Source: Rhizomys pruinosus
Taxonomy: Eukaryota > Chordata > Mammalia > Rodentia > Spalacidae
Assembly: GCA_009823505.1 (NCBI GenBank)
Contig: VZQC01006700.1
Location: 116,124 to 180,123 of the forward strand
Direction of reading: 5' to 3'
Length of the DNA stretch: 64,000 nucleotides
Positions 11,560 to 24,003 of the stretch are shown here, one piece after another. The notes below the pieces were generated by a model. The model saw only the letters and a program-made list of their open reading frames with translations, did no database searches and was not told the DNA's origin. The translations under genes were made by a program, and so were the position numbers. Position 1 is the stretch's first letter; each line of letters opens with the position of its first letter.

Positions 11560-13010
11560 CTTTTATTGGTTCTTTTTTATTTTTATTTGATGCTTTTAAT
11601 AAGCATCCTTCATGTAAAACCAATTTGTAAGCAGCTATGCCCAAACTTATACAGCCCAAGGCCCCCATTGTCCAGCTGGAGGGGCTTGTATGTACAATCA
11701 TGTTGGTCAAATAAGAGTCCAGACTAAATTTCTGTAGTTTCATAATTCATCCCAATCACAGCCCTTACATTCTACCATGCCCGCTCTTCCACAGATTGTT
11801 TCCTAAGCTTTAGAAAAAGGACACAAGTGGTCTAGAAGCAAAAGAGTCTACTTTCTCTGGAGATGTCGTTTTGGTCTCTGATCAGTTCAGGCTGTTTCCT
11901 TTCATGGGTTGGCAGATTATCCAGGAATAACCTTTTATTCCTACTGATGAAGCAAAAGCAATTAGATATACAAGCATTTAAACAGTATTAATTATTTTGG
12001 TAGGTTACTTTGGTATAGACACAGATGTTTGTATGGTATGCTAATCCATGAACTATAGCTGTTCTGTAAATGATGACAAGGTCTTACTGTGGCTTATAAC
12101 ATCTCCTAACCACTAGAGAGTGTGAACTTGTAGCATCAGCCATGAATTATTCCTTCAAGGAGAGAGCTAATAGCCAATTGGATTTGGGATATACAGACAT
12201 ATGGCTGCCACTGCTGCACAGTATTTCCAGGCAGGTGAGGTGTAGCTGATGTTGACAGAGGAGTCTTGCTTGACTCAAGGAGACCAATATTTGCTTTATT
12301 GATTTAGTGGCCTTTGGTAACACTCTCTGGCATTCCAGAGACCAACTGTACACTTGCAAGTGTGGTCTCAATACATCTTTCCCATGCTTACACCAGGTCT
12401 TTGACAGGAGGGACTTACTGCCTCTCTTCTTGCAGGTATCACAGTTTGCAGGCAAAAAGCCTTTACCTTTTTTGGGGGCTTGGATACACTAGCCAACATC
12501 TCCTTGGTAGAATAATCCATTGCTGATATCAGAGCTATCCTGTATTAATATATTTTGCTTAATTACTCAGCTTATAAAGACTTTAGTATTATATTTGGCT
12601 CTGAATAGAGAATTATCCTTTCACAGTTCCTATGTCTATCAGTCAACTAAAGAAAGCAGCTATATTGCTTTTATAAGAGATTACCTCTATAACAGTTAGA
12701 GAATGACTTCATTACCATCTTGTTTTCCTTTGTTCTGTGAAAAGGAGGTTAGAATGTTTCTCATATTAAAACTTTGTGGCACCTGGAAGGTAAAGTTCAT
12801 TAGGATTCATTATAAACAGTTGTTACAAATAAGATCCACAGAGATGTTTGATGCATGTAGCAGTCTGAGGCTTTTCTTCCTTTTAATGTTTAGCTGGGCC
12901 AACTTTTCTGCTGGTATTTCTTGGTACATCCTGCACAATGCAAAGCTGTATCTTTTCTTTCTCAGCCATTAAGTTGGTGACGTTTTGTCCTGAGGGAACA
13001 TGCAAATATC
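11560..13010 (-). mobile_element. Chimeric retroposon family, copy A
   Basis: Read on the minus strand, this shares long blocks with copies C (33.56-34.99 kb) and D (38.02-39.88 kb). One block is at 12.98-12.60 kb (matching 39.15-38.75 kb of D), another at 12.13-11.60 kb (matching 38.71-38.20 kb of D). Between them A carries about 0.5 kb absent from D but present in C. Its 3' end joins an AAGCATCAAATAAAAATAAA tail directly after the GGATGCTTA block, so the L1-like purine-rich tail of D is deleted. No duplication was found. Its 5' end lies next to a plus-strand L1 fragment. Confidence 0.7.
12147..12330 (-). pseudogene. 60-codon open stretch in the copy A module
   Basis: A reading frame inside the A/C-specific module ends in PKSNWLLALSLKE and has a counterpart at 34.63-34.81 kb ending PKSNWLLALSLEE. 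The two nucleotide stretches differ at about 14 of 182 sites by my count. About nine of these change the residue, which looks like neutral drift. I do not recognise the peptide and do not regard it as a gene. Confidence 0.3.
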
Positions 13011-13021
13011 CTAGAAACGAT

Positions 13022-13700
13022 TAAATGTTTCAGTAAAGTGGCGGGATACAAAATTAACCTAAAAATAATCAGTAGCCGTTCTTTACACCAACAACAAGCA
13101 ACTGAAGAAGGAATACAAGGAGACCTTACCACTCACAATAGCCTCAAAAACAATAAAATACCTAGAAATAAACCTAATGAAACCACCAAAGATCTCTACA
13201 ACAAAAATTATAAGCTCCTGAAGGAGATTGAAAAAGACCTCAGAAGGTGGAAAGACCTCCCATGCTCATGGATTAGAAAAAATAATATAGTAAAAATGTT
13301 CATTCTACTTAAATTAATATACAGATTCAACGCAGTCCCAATTAAAATCCCAAGGTCATTCTTCACAGGCTTGGAAAAAAAATCTTAAATTCATATGGAA
13401 CAACAAAAGAGCCCGAATAGCCAAAGCAACCCTGAGTGAAAAGAACAATACACGGTTTTTTTTTTATACCAGACATCAAACTATACTACAGGGTTATCGT
13501 CATAAGACAGCCTGGTACTGGCACAAAAACAGACCTATAGACCAATGGAACAAAACTGAAGATCCAAACTTGAACACATACAATTTCAGCCACCTCATAT
13601 TTGACAAGGGGGCCAAAAAGTCTCAATGAAAGAAAGACAGCATCTTCAGCAAATGGTGTTGGCAAAACTGGATCACCACTTCTAGAAAAATAAAATTATA
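13022..13700 (+). mobile_element. LINE-1 ORF2 fragment, plus strand
   Basis: A sense L1 ORF2 segment: KINLKIISSRSLHQQQ... at 13038, then the [20 protein letters not shown] region and, in other frames, the DKGAKK region. It stops inside ORF2 near 13700 with no 3'UTR or A-tail. It is truncated at both ends and frameshifted near 13380. Confidence 0.85.
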
Positions 13701-14952
13701 CCATGACTTTTGACCAGAGATATCCCTGAGATTGATTTCAGGGATTGTCTTTCTGTCTGAATAACTTCCAAAGTAAAATAAAATAATTTTTGAAAGTGGT
13801 AACACAAAATAGACACATACTAAGGACATCTGAATTATTTTCATTACATTACTGGAAAATGACACCTTCTCTGTCCATTTCTCTATCCTCAACTCCACTT
13901 AATAGTGACTTATTTCTAGCCAAACAAGGACTGCTCAGTGGAAAAATGAGTATGAAGAACTTAAAATTCTGGTTGGAACACCGTTTTTAATACATATTAT
14001 TAGTCATTATTATCATCATGCTAACGACTTTTCTGATTACTTTGTCACAGCTGAGAAGAGAATTCCCACTTGATTTCAATGAAATCTATTTTGTATCTAA
14101 TAGCTCCTATGTGGTTTCTGCTTTTATTCCACCAAGGACTTCCACAGAGTCCTCCATTTGGCCAGCAGAGGGAGCAAAGAGGTCTTTGTAAAAGTAACCT
14201 TCCTTTCTTGGCTTGGCAGATTGGACAATAGTGCTAATATTTGAGGAAGGTCAGTTTTGACACTTTAGCTTGGTCTAGGATCAGTGGTTTCTACTTCCAA
14301 CCGTTTGGTGAAGAAAGCTTGAAATCTCCTGTTTCTTCCAACATTATGGGCCATGTTCTGTCTTTATAAAAACTACTCAGTTTACCATGAACAGTTCAAT
14401 GCTTCTAAACTCAACAGTTTACAGTAAATAAGCAATGTGTCCACATATTCACACATCTTTTCATTTGTTCACAAAGATGTAACTGTCCAACTGAAAATGA
14501 GTCATGTTTGCAGGCGTGCAAAGGAAGATTAAAAAAATAAAAGGTCTCAAGATTTCTTTTAGATGGCAGTTTGCAGTTAGATCTAAGATGATGTTAACAA
14601 GCCATTTAATTATCTGATGTCTCATTAGTGATAATTCATTAACAAGCCAATATTATGCATGTCTCTTAATCACCTCCTGGATATGTTTCCCTCTGGAGGA
14701 CTGAGAAATGAAGCTTAAGAAAAATTTTCAGATCAGCTTGTGCTCCTTTTCCACTGCATTTGCATGACATGACACTTTATGCTTCTCAAAGTGGGTTGTC
14801 ATAATCACATTCGATACTTGCAATAGTCCTGAGAGGCCATTTTAGTTATATGAGGCTTCCACTGTACATATAGCATCAGGATGCTCAGGTGTAGGTGGTT
14901 ATTGAATTAACTGAAACAAGAATAGATGCCCCTAATTTCCAATAATGTAATC
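13701..14952. other. Unannotated intergenic DNA
   Basis: No confident gene or repeat. The sequence is AT-rich with no long repeat signature. Confidence 0.5.
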
Positions 14953-15305
14953 GGGATATGGCCATAGAAATTCATACGTTAGAAACTTAATCCCCAATTA
15001 AAATATTGCTGATATTTGGAGGTGGGAGCTTAGGGGTAATCAGGTTGAAATAAGGTCAGGAAGACAGACTCTATGATATGACTAATGGTGATAAAGGAAG
15101 AGAAATCTGAACAGGGTCAAGGTCACTTCTGTCCTCACTCCAAGGGATGCCCTCTACCATATTATGATATATCAAGAAGGCTCAAAGTCCAACAGCTTGA
15201 CACTAGACTTCTTAACCTTCAGAACTGTGAGAAACAGATATATTTTCTTTAGGAGTTACCCAGTGTGTGGGATTCTGTTATAATAGCAAAAAATGGACTG
15301 AGGTG
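14953..15305 (+). mobile_element. MLT1-type MaLR LTR
   Basis: It matches the mammalian MLT1 layout: GGATATGGCC...ATTCATACGTTAGAAACTTAA, GATATTTGGAGGTGGGAGCT, AACCTTCAGAACTGTGAGAA, and ATTCTGTTATAATAGCAAAA followed by ATGGACTGAG. It is old, solo and non-coding. Confidence 0.75.
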
Positions 15306-15828
15306 TCAGCCCTTTTTATATTCATAGCAGAGAGGTCCACTGAAAGTTTTTGTTAAAGGCTTGCTGGGTGAATATGTAATTCTACTCTGCCTCCCTTTGT
15401 TTCTTTGATAGTTTCTGATGTTTTCTGACTGGAAACTATCCAAAGACCTTGAAAGTGCAGTCTTTTTCTACAAATAAATGGGATTATGAAAAAGTTCTAA
15501 ATGTAGACAGTGATGAAGACAACATAATATTGTTAATGTACTTAATAGTGCTGAGTGTACCATTGTCAAAGAGCTGCAAAGATAAATTGTGTGGTATGTG
15601 CATCTTGATATAATTTTTAAAAAGTGGTATATTCAGGGAAGCATTTGCATTGTAGTCACAGAAGACACTGAAAGAAGGTATGTTCATAGTGCTCTTGGAA
15701 GATTTTTGTGCAGAAGAGGTGCAGTAATAGATGTTTCTTCCTGTGTCCTGTACTAGCTTAAATCAGATATTTCTGATATTCCAGTTAATCGACCTACTGT
15801 GTTTTGATAACACTTTCTCTCTGAGGAT
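15306..15828. other. Unannotated intergenic DNA
   Basis: About 520 bp with no recognised element. A 67-codon minus-strand frame at 15484-15687 shows no family features. Confidence 0.5.
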
Positions 15829-16230
15829 GTATTGGTTACTTTGTTTATCACTGTGATAAAATATCTGGCTATGGCAACTTTAATGAGGAAAGATATATTT
15901 GTTCATGGTTTAAGGGGATACAGTCCATCATGACAGGGAGGTCCTGGCAGCAAAGTGACTGTGGCTCTAGTGTTGGGAGCTGACTCACATCTAGTGGATG
16001 AGGAGGTAGAGAAAGAGGAATGCGGGTGCTCTGTTGGCCTACCATTTCCCCTATTTTATTCAGTCATGAACCCGAGCCCACAGGGATGGTACTTCCCACA
16101 TTCGGGTCAGATCTTCCTCTATCAGTTAACTCTGGAAACACCCTCACAGACATAAAGTGTACCATTCTTACACCCCAGATATTTTTTAATCCTATCCAGT
16201 GACAATCCCAGACAAACAACTTGTTTAAGG
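15829..16230 (-). mobile_element. Old rodent interspersed repeat (LTR or hAT-like)
   Basis: It begins GTATTGGTTACTTTGTTTAT with the GTGATAAAATA motif also seen at 52.11 kb. It ends in an AACTCTGGAAACACCCTCAC block and AATCCTATCCAGTGACAATC. These are features of a common rodent repeat whose class (MaLR or URR1-like) I cannot settle by eye. Confidence 0.45.
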
Positions 16231-17874
16231 AATTTTCAACTAATTATTAATTTTATGAAAACACAGTCTCAGTTTTCATAGAAGTCGTAGTCCTTTGAAA
16301 CTGAAAATGTATTTCATATAATAGATGTTTAAGTGAAAACAAAACCACATGGACACAGAAATAAAACCACAAAACATGGTCAGTCTGAATGTAATTCCCT
16401 TATGAACTGACTCCTAGGTTTGGTAAGAAAAAGGTTACTGTACCCCAAAGACTTCTAATAAAACTATAAGAGATCCAGGAGATTTTGGTGACAGAACTGA
16501 CATTTTGGGAGTTTGAAAGTCTTAAAAATGTTCCGTATAATCTGGTTGAGAAAAATGCCAGTCTGTTTTTCCTCAATTAATTTTATCATAAACTTCTTTT
16601 CCTTTATATAGTACAGTGATCTAACTTCATGCCTGAACTTTGCTTAAAACAGGATAATAAAAAGGAAGTATTCAATCCACAAGATGAAGAATTAGTCATT
16701 TCCTATTATATATAACAGTTCTTGTCATTGACATCTCCTACTGTAATGTGAAGACTTGAAAATCTTTTCTGTACTGTTTGATTTTTGGGTATGTAGCCAT
16801 GTCCACACACTCCTGTGGTGAGCTCTATTCAAAGACACAGTGAGATTCATTTCTGAAGCCCACCTTTAGCTGGGGCCAGCAGAATGGCTTCTGTTCCTTG
16901 TACTCAACTCTGAGGACTCTAACTGTGAGAAATGGGGCAGAATGGATTAGCCTGAAGCTGGTTGATTTTGTTTTATGTTTTCTACTCCTGCCTAACTTTT
17001 TTGTTTTGTTCTAAAACTTCTTGCACAAAACGATTGCTATTTTGTTTATTGTATGCTTGGAGGTGAAAAAATTGGGTATCACATAATACTGAAAACAGCA
17101 GTGGTCCCCAGTGAAGTTGTTCTGTTAGAAAAGCATCAAATATATACCTAGACAGGAAGATACTCCAATGCATTTAATGTATCTTAGCATTTTGTGTCTG
17201 TAACTTTTTGGTTCTCTAGCTGCAGGGGTTGAGGAACTCAGGAGCAAAGAGAGTCTGCCAACAGACAGTGGATAGTAGGTTGCCTTTTTCTGTGGCTTCT
17301 CCCAGAGTTTATCTGCCATTCTCAGTTTGGAGAAATAGAAACAGCATCTCTTGCTTTCGTAGTTCTCTGGAGATCCCAACTCCAGGCCAAGCATTTCATT
17401 AGCCAAGTGAAACTGCCTTTCTTCTTTCCAAATAATATTTACTCATATTCAGGGATGGGGGCAGAGACAGAAGAAAATAAACCCAGATAGCAGATGTGAA
17501 CTGTCCAACCCAAGCAGAAGAGGAAATGAAGAATGGAATGAGAACTGGTAAGAGATGTGCATCTCATAATACACATCCACAAGCATCACCACACTGGCCC
17601 ATGCTTATGTGGCTTCCTGTGGGTGCTCTAGTGTTAGGCATATATTTTGGAATTTACTTCTAAAGATTTTGTTGGAGTGTTGGTCATAATTTCATTTCCT
17701 TCAGTTGATATAGAGATAGCCTTCTGAGGAATAATAAATGAGTCAGGTCTTCAGATAATTTCCTTCTCCCACTGTGTTCTAGATTCCTAACTTGAAATGT
17801 GAAGGCTAGCACTGGAAAGCCTGTGCAGTTTAATCCAGGTCCAAGGCAGTTTCTGTGATGTGATTGCTAAATAT
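16231..17874. other. Unannotated intergenic DNA
   Basis: About 1.6 kb of apparently single-copy sequence. Frames of 60-93 codons at 16982-17406 overlap in different phases and show no motif. Confidence 0.5.
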
Positions 17875-17889
17875 AAAAACACAACAATC

Positions 17890-18076
17890 GGGCCTGGAGA
17901 GATGGCCTAGCAGTTAAGAGTGCCGACTTTGCAGAGGACCCAGGTTTGATTCCCAGCACCCACATGGTGGCTGAGAACCATGTTTAACTCCAGTTCCAGG
18001 GGAATCCAACACCCTCTTCTGACCTCAAACCTGCATGCAGACAGTACACTCATACACATAAAAAAAAAATTAAAAA
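17890..18076 (+). mobile_element. B2 SINE with target-site duplication
   Basis: A full B2 of the local type with box B near 17945 and the TACACTCATACACATAAAAA tail. The duplication AAAAACACAACAA is at 17875-17887 and 18077-18089. Confidence 0.9.
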
Positions 18077-18177
18077 AAAAACACAACAAAGGATAACTAC
18101 AGTGAGTCATTCACAATGTAAAGTCTCTGTGTCTCCCTCAGAGGGCAAGGTACTCATATGTTCAGACATTTATTTAT

Positions 18178-18490
18178 TGTGGGAAAACTTAGTTAAGAGT
18201 GGGCTGGATTATAAGCCAATGGTACCTCCCCGGCCACACCCATGGGGTGGGTTCTAGGCCAATGATACCTCCCTGGCCACACCCATGGGGTGGAGTGTAG
18301 TGATGAAAAGATTTAGCATTGGGCCCTGAGAATTGAGTCATGATGGATATTTAAAGCGGACATGTTGGAATAAACTCTGCGTTTGAACTTCAACCTGCCT
18401 ACACGTGGTTTGCTTTCCTGCGCGGTCTTCTCACATGGGTAGTCCTAGCATTAAGTGGGCCCCGCCACAAATCCTGGTGGCGACCCCACA
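18178..18490 (+). mobile_element. Solo LTR, 313 bp, 6-bp TSD (ERVK-like)
   Basis: It starts TGTGGG and ends CCCACA, a perfect 6-bp inverted terminus. ATTTAT at 18172-18177 and 18491-18496 is a perfect 6-bp target duplication, the size usual for class II (ERVK) endogenous retroviruses. The U3-like part has a 36-bp unit in tandem (18215-18250 and 18258-18293), each with a CCAAT box and a CACACCC motif. A TATA-like GATATTTAAAG lies at about 18345-18356 and AATAAA at 18369-18374. No internal viral sequence flanks it, so it is a solo LTR left by recombination. Confidence 0.85.
18215..18293 (+). promoter_or_regulatory. Duplicated CCAAT/CACCC unit in LTR U3
   Basis: Two 36-bp units 43 bp apart differ at about three sites. 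Each begins GCCAAT and contains GGCCACACCCATGGGGTGG. Tandem U3 repeats are common LTR enhancers; activity here is inferred only. Confidence 0.6.
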
Positions 18491-18496
18491 ATTTAT

Positions 18497-19696
18497 GAAG
18501 TAAAACTCCTAGGTGCCGGGAGATGGGAGCATGACAGTGAGAGAAGGTATCTGGTTTTAAAATGGGCCCTGGTTTTAAAGATAGTAGGAAGTCAAATGTT
18601 CTGAAAGAGACCATGGGCTTTGAGGACAAACATTAGGCTTTGATTCCCATGTCTGCCCCCTTTTGTCTATTACAGATCTGCACCATGCCAGGGCTACATG
18701 GAGATATTCACAGTGGTTTGGGAAATAAGGTTCTGTACAATTGACTATAATAAGATACTTGTTCATTTCCATCTGACAGAAAAACTGGCCTAGCTAGGAA
18801 TTTTCATTATGTGTCTTCCTCATGGGAAGAATCACCCATTAACTCTAGTAGGTTGGTAATTGCGTTATGCCTCCAAGCAGGGACACATAATCTAAACGTA
18901 TTCCTGACTTATGGGTTTATTAACATTTGAGCCCTAGTTAATTTGAGCATCTTTTTAAACTAGTATTTAGAGCAAAGAGAGGAACAAGACAAAAAGGGAA
19001 GCTTGAGTATGTGATTAGGTGGTAGGAAGAAGACAGGAGACACGTTTGGGCCTGGAATATGTAGATACTCCCCACACATAGATACTAACCAGATATCTTT
19101 ATTTTTGAGGAAATACCCTGGCTATTTCCAGCCTTATTTTCTTGCATTTAATAAATGAACTATTCATTTTTTTCAGTGTCAAACTGTGTCATCAGTTGCA
19201 GGATTTGAAAGATTTTTGATTGAATGGTGTTAGGGAAATTAAAAAAATAATCCTGTGTGTATCTAGTTCACAGGTCAGACAAACAAGAGTAGGGCACTGG
19301 TTGGCAAGAAGACATGGAGGAAACAAATACTTTGTATATTATTAATATATAAAATGTTATAGGGTTATAGAAATTATATACATAAATTAATACACAGCAT
19401 ATCTAGCTCCATTTATACAAACACACAAAAATACACACACATACAAGAGAGAGAAATAGAGAGAGAAAGAGAAAAATAATTAAATCATCAATGATAAATT
19501 AAAATATCATAAATAAAAAGCCTGGATCCTAAAGAATGATTTTTCCTCCCCTCAGTTGCTTGTGAAAGGCCTAAAGGAATGGAGACTGCAGATCTATAAA
19601 TGTATAACAGGTTTTCCTCATGAGAAAAATCAAAGAAATATTAGTAGAAGTTCAGAATGGATGATGGGTAATTCTGCTGCCCCCGCTTACATCCTA
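18497..19696. other. Unannotated intergenic DNA
   Basis: About 1.2 kb, AT-rich, with an ACAC/GAGA-rich patch at about 19420-19475. No gene seen. Confidence 0.5.
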
Positions 19697-19698
19697 CG

Positions 19699-19745
<47 letters not shown>
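19697..19745 (+). repeat. (CG)n(CA)n alternating microsatellite
   Basis: Five CG units run into about 19 CA units. This is a purine-pyrimidine alternating tract of the type able to adopt Z-DNA. Confidence 0.95.
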
Positions 19746-19746
<1 letters not shown>

Positions 19747-20840
19747 ACTCCCCTTCTTTAAAAGATAAGAATAATACCCCCTTTAATGACCAACTTAATG
19801 CCTATGCCAATTTGGCACAGGAACTTAAGGGATAACTTTGTTCCTTGCCCTCAGAGGTCAACTAAGTCCCAGGGGGACTATGCATGGGGGCATCTCTTGA
19901 AATGTCCTGCAAAATGAGTTACCATTCTTTTTATGCAGGGAGGTCTTGGAGATCCACTAATGGAACTTCAGCCAGTGTCCAGTCTGTATAGAGGAAAGTC
20001 TGCTCATGCTTCAAAAAGGGAAGCCTGGTCTAGCAAGACCTGACTTTGTCCTTGAGTGGATGGAATTGGTAAATAAAAGCCAAAAGGAGCCAGGGGTTCC
20101 CTCCCTCCCCCAAACCCAAGTGACCCTTGAGGACCAGATCCTCAACTGACCTAGAGAAAACAAAAACCTTGGTAATCTGGGGTAATTGTGTGGCCTTAAG
20201 CATCCAAAAGGAAAGTATAACCAGAAATAATCAGTAAGGCCTGAGAAATTGCACTTCAGGTATAAATCTTGAGATCTTAGTAAAAAGACAAAAAGTAAAA
20301 AACAAAACAAATCAAAAGAAAAAAACGAAAACACAAAACAAAACAAAACCCACCACCATTGTTTTGTCTGCTTTCACTTCTTACTGGCAAGTGCAGCTAC
20401 CCTCTGGCTGCCACTGCTTTTTGGCATCCTTCAAAGACATGAAACACAGCTTTTCAACCTTCCAATATGGACTGAAGACTAATGTCTCTCCAAGAATCCT
20501 CCAAACCTTCAGTGCCAGATAGGTACTGCTGAGATATCCAGCTTGTGGACTGAGTAACTACTGGGGTTTAGAGTATAGACTTCAGAGTATAGACTGCCAT
20601 TGTTGGATTACCCAAGCTGTATCAGGGAGACCAGTACAAGGAGATCAGGACAGGATGCAATGCTTTTTGGACCTCATTTGGTGATCATGGGAAGGGAAGA
20701 CCCCAGTGTGGAGCACAAGGGCAGGACTGATGGTTGTTTGGGCTTGCCAAGGAGGAGCCTTCAAACATTTCCTTAAGAAAAACATGGCATCTTTCAGCCT
20801 AAAGAAAAAAATCATAAGCTGAAGATGCTAAAACCTATTA
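19746..20840. other. Unannotated DNA, possibly an old LTR remnant
   Basis: No gene. The part at about 20370-20650 (GGCTGCCACTGCTTTTTGGC ... CCATTGTTGGATTACCC) looks like a remembered rodent dispersed repeat, but I cannot name it. A purine-rich A/AAAC tract lies at 20280-20350. Confidence 0.4.
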
Positions 20841-20849
20841 GTTTATAAT

Positions 20850-21400
20850 CTTGATATGTGTGTGGCATGCATATATGCATATTTTGGAATGACGCAAATT
20901 AGAAAGAACAGCAGTAACAACAACAAAGACTGGGTCAAAGAACCGATGGAAATGGTGAAGTGCCAAAAACAGTAAACTTCTACATTGAGAATTTTATTTT
21001 ATTTTATTTATTTTTTTTAATTTTATTTATTTTTGTGTGTGTATGAATGTACTGTCTGGATGTAGGTCTGTGCACCCGTGTTGTGCAATGCACGCAGAGG
21101 TCAGAAGAGGGTGTCGGATTCCCCTGGAACTGCAGTTAAAGATGGTTCTCAGCTGCCATGTGGGTGCTGGTGATGGAACCTGGGTCCTCTGCAAGAGCAG
21201 TCGGCGCTCTTAACCACTAGGCCATCTCTCCCGCCCCTACATTGACAATTTAAAAGAGACTGAGAAAAAGATGAATAACACGTAGAGCAGAATGCATGAG
21301 CTCTGCTGGGGTGGGGGGCAAGGAGGGAATGGGTCTAGATTTGATTGGGAAATGTATGAAATGCACAAACCTTCAATAAAAAATGGCTTAAAAAAAAAAA
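20850..21400 (+). mobile_element. LINE-1 3'UTR fragment with poly(A)
   Basis: It carries the L1 3'UTR blocks GGGTCAAAGAACCGATGGAA, GAGACTGAGAAAAAGATGAA, GCAGAATGCATGAGCTC, the purine tract and TTCAATAAAAAATGG, then an A11 tail. It is interrupted by a B2 at 20995-21236. Confidence 0.8.
20995..21236 (-). mobile_element. B2 SINE in L1 3'UTR, with TSD
   Basis: A minus-strand B2 inserted in the L1 3'UTR. The duplication CTACATTGAGAATTT at 20980-20994 is repeated at 21237-21251 with one change. Confidence 0.9.
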
Positions 21401-23990
21401 GAAGAATACCTCCTGTGGCCCTTCTGGGCTCTTATCCAGCCTAGTCCCTGTGGTCTCTTGTTTGTGGATCAGCCCTGGCCAGGTGAGTTGTGCTTGTGGT
21501 TGCTCTGCAGTCTGAGGAAGTCTGAGCCCTGATTGGAAAGGTTAGTTTTACTCCTCCTCTTTGGGTCTGATGTGGGAAAATACTTCCTCTGTTGGAAGGT
21601 ATCACAGTAGGGTTCGTCAAAGAATTAGGCAAGAGTAAAATAGGCCCTAGTGACTTAAAAGCTCAGGAAGTGCTCTGTGGTATGGCTTGTCAATGTAGAA
21701 GAGGTAAAAGAGTTTCGCAGGAAACTGAAGCCACTTTCTCTAGGCCAAAGATGCATAGTTTACAATTAGATCTAATCCTTTGTGCTTTAAATTCTGTTCT
21801 AATTTGTCCACTGTTCCGTTCTCAATACTGCCACAGGATGTAGTGATCAGGCTTGTGTCCCTAAATTGCATAGGAATTAAAAAGAGCTTCTTCAACTCTC
21901 AAATGAACATATATTTTCACTGTCAATATTGACCATGTGCCTATTATATGTAAAGATCTCATCACTTATTTTAGGCATCCAGATGTACTCCTTGTGGAAT
22001 TGTTTAATGGTGATAATATAGTTAAGTCAAACTCTCTAGAACTTCACCTTTGTAGTGGTTTAAGAGTAGTCAAACCAGCCAGAGTCAGATGCCACTTACA
22101 CCTGTGGCAACACAGGTGTCTGCAATGGCCTATCTTGGGTGGGAGAAAAAAAAAACCCTCTCTCCTGTTCTTGGTTAGATGCTTTTCAGTGCAGAGATTT
22201 GGAATTAGTGCAATATATGAGGCAGTGTCGAAGTTAAATAATTGTATCTAATATACTACTACTCATCAAAAGAAAATCGTGAAAGAACCCTAGGAGTTAA
22301 AGTTAGTGAGTGATGGAGATAAAGATTTAGCAAGGTTATTCAAAAGGCTCTGCATTTAGATTGTCTAAGGTACAACTCTGTCTCAGTCACTGTAAAAGTA
22401 TATGGTGTCTAGAGTCATCAGGATGTTCTCTGGAATAAATCTGTACAAGACTAAGGGGACATAGACTCAGGGGTTGTATTGTATGATGCAGGCATAAGTA
22501 AGAGTCCCAAGGGTTGTTCTAAAGGCAGAAGCAACTATTAGAATTATTCTATGAAGTAGGGAGGTCAGAACTTCATTTCCCTTTACTGAACACTCATCTG
22601 ATGACATGCTGTTGCATGGGAAAAGGACGCTTTTGAAAGATTAGTAATCTCTTTTTCCTTGAGGGGAAACCAGGAAATTTCTTCTGATAGGTATCCAGTA
22701 ATAGCTCCAGAATCTGGAGAATGAATTCTTCAGCCCCAAAGGAGTTTCATTAGTATAGCCAGTATCCTCTGTAGTTTGCCAGTTGTGCCAATAAGATACA
22801 ATTTTCCTAGATGGATTTTGGAATTCATACCATTAGGATTCAGTTGTTTGGTTTTATGAGAGAAATTGAGAAATGAAAGCTTAGTGAGACAAATGCCTAC
22901 CGCTAGAGGTGACCTTAAAGCCAAAAATGAGGCTCCCCACATCTCTTTTCTACTACTCCTCTTAGCTTGCCACACTCTCAGCTTGCACTTTGGTTGGTTT
23001 CAGGAGCTAGCTGATTGGGGTGACTCAAATCCTCATTAATGAGAGCTGAGTGGTTACTACATTTTCTTCAGGCTGTGACCTGAGGAAAGATTACTTTCAA
23101 AATTGTGGAGCTACTCCAGTGTATGATCTTGATTCTCTCATAGCCTGCTAGTACCTGTAGATAATAGCTACCCCATTTCAGGTAAGTGATCGGAATTGCT
23201 TATACTTTGCTTTCCCAGTAGTTTCTCAGAATAGTAAGATCAAAGTAAACTGTTACCCACCATGACCTATTTTATTAGGATACTTTTCTCTCTCCCATGG
23301 TAGAAGCATTTTCTTCTTGAAAGTAGGAGCACTAAATCTGAACAGTCAGTGTTGATTGTGAAGCACATACTCTCCAAAAGTTCACTTGGAATGCTGGCGA
23401 ACAGCACCACCTGAACACCACTTCATCATTCAAAGGCCAATGCACATTAGCTGTCAAAGTTAAAGCTCACTAATATGCTTCTTGAGTTTGTGTATAATTG
23501 CATTTATGGCACTAATACTTTATCTTCAAATGGCCAGTTAAATTGTACATTTGGAACATACCCCAGTAGTTTCTGGGTGGTAAGTATATGACGGAACCAA
23601 TGGATCCTTTGGTCTTACGAAATAGTCCAATATTTACAGACTACAAAGGGGGATTGTTGGCTTGTTTGATAATGTACAGGGTCCTGTATCAATGAATGAG
23701 ATAATCTGTAATATCTAAGACCATCATACTAAAGAACATCAAAAAATGTCTAATTTACATGTTAATTGTGTTCAATGTGTTCCTTTCTATTTCCAGACTT
23801 GACAAAAAATGGCCCAACAAAAACCTATTTTTGCCAAAAATAGGTAGTTGGTCCTGAGGAATGAGCCTATATTGCTTTCTGCTGATAAATACTTGGACAT
23901 GATATTAGTAGTAGCCAAGTCAGCCTTGGTGAGTTAAAGTCACAGTGTTGGATGCATGTATTACCTCCATTGTTCCCACAATAGCTACTT
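21401..23990. other. 2.6 kb without recognised gene or repeat
   Basis: Unassigned. Frames of 63-104 codons (for example 21937-22251 plus and 22730-22975 minus) have no domain I recognise. The stretch could be a decayed ERV interior, but no PBS, protease or integrase motif was found. Confidence 0.4.
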
Positions 23991-24003
23991 TTTTTTTTTT
24001 TTT

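Noticed and set aside
17907..18110. tRNA gene in B2 heads
   Set aside because: The box A/B motifs belong to SINE promoters; no tRNA fold or anticodon arm is kept as a gene.
20011..20346. 111-codon minus-strand frame with a hydrophobic start
   Set aside because: The start is an F-rich translation of an A/AAAC-rich tract. No homology recognised and no supporting context.
21401..23990. Proviral interior (gag/pol) in the 21.4-24.0 kb gap
   Set aside because: No protease, RT, integrase or PBS motif could be found by eye. Left unassigned.
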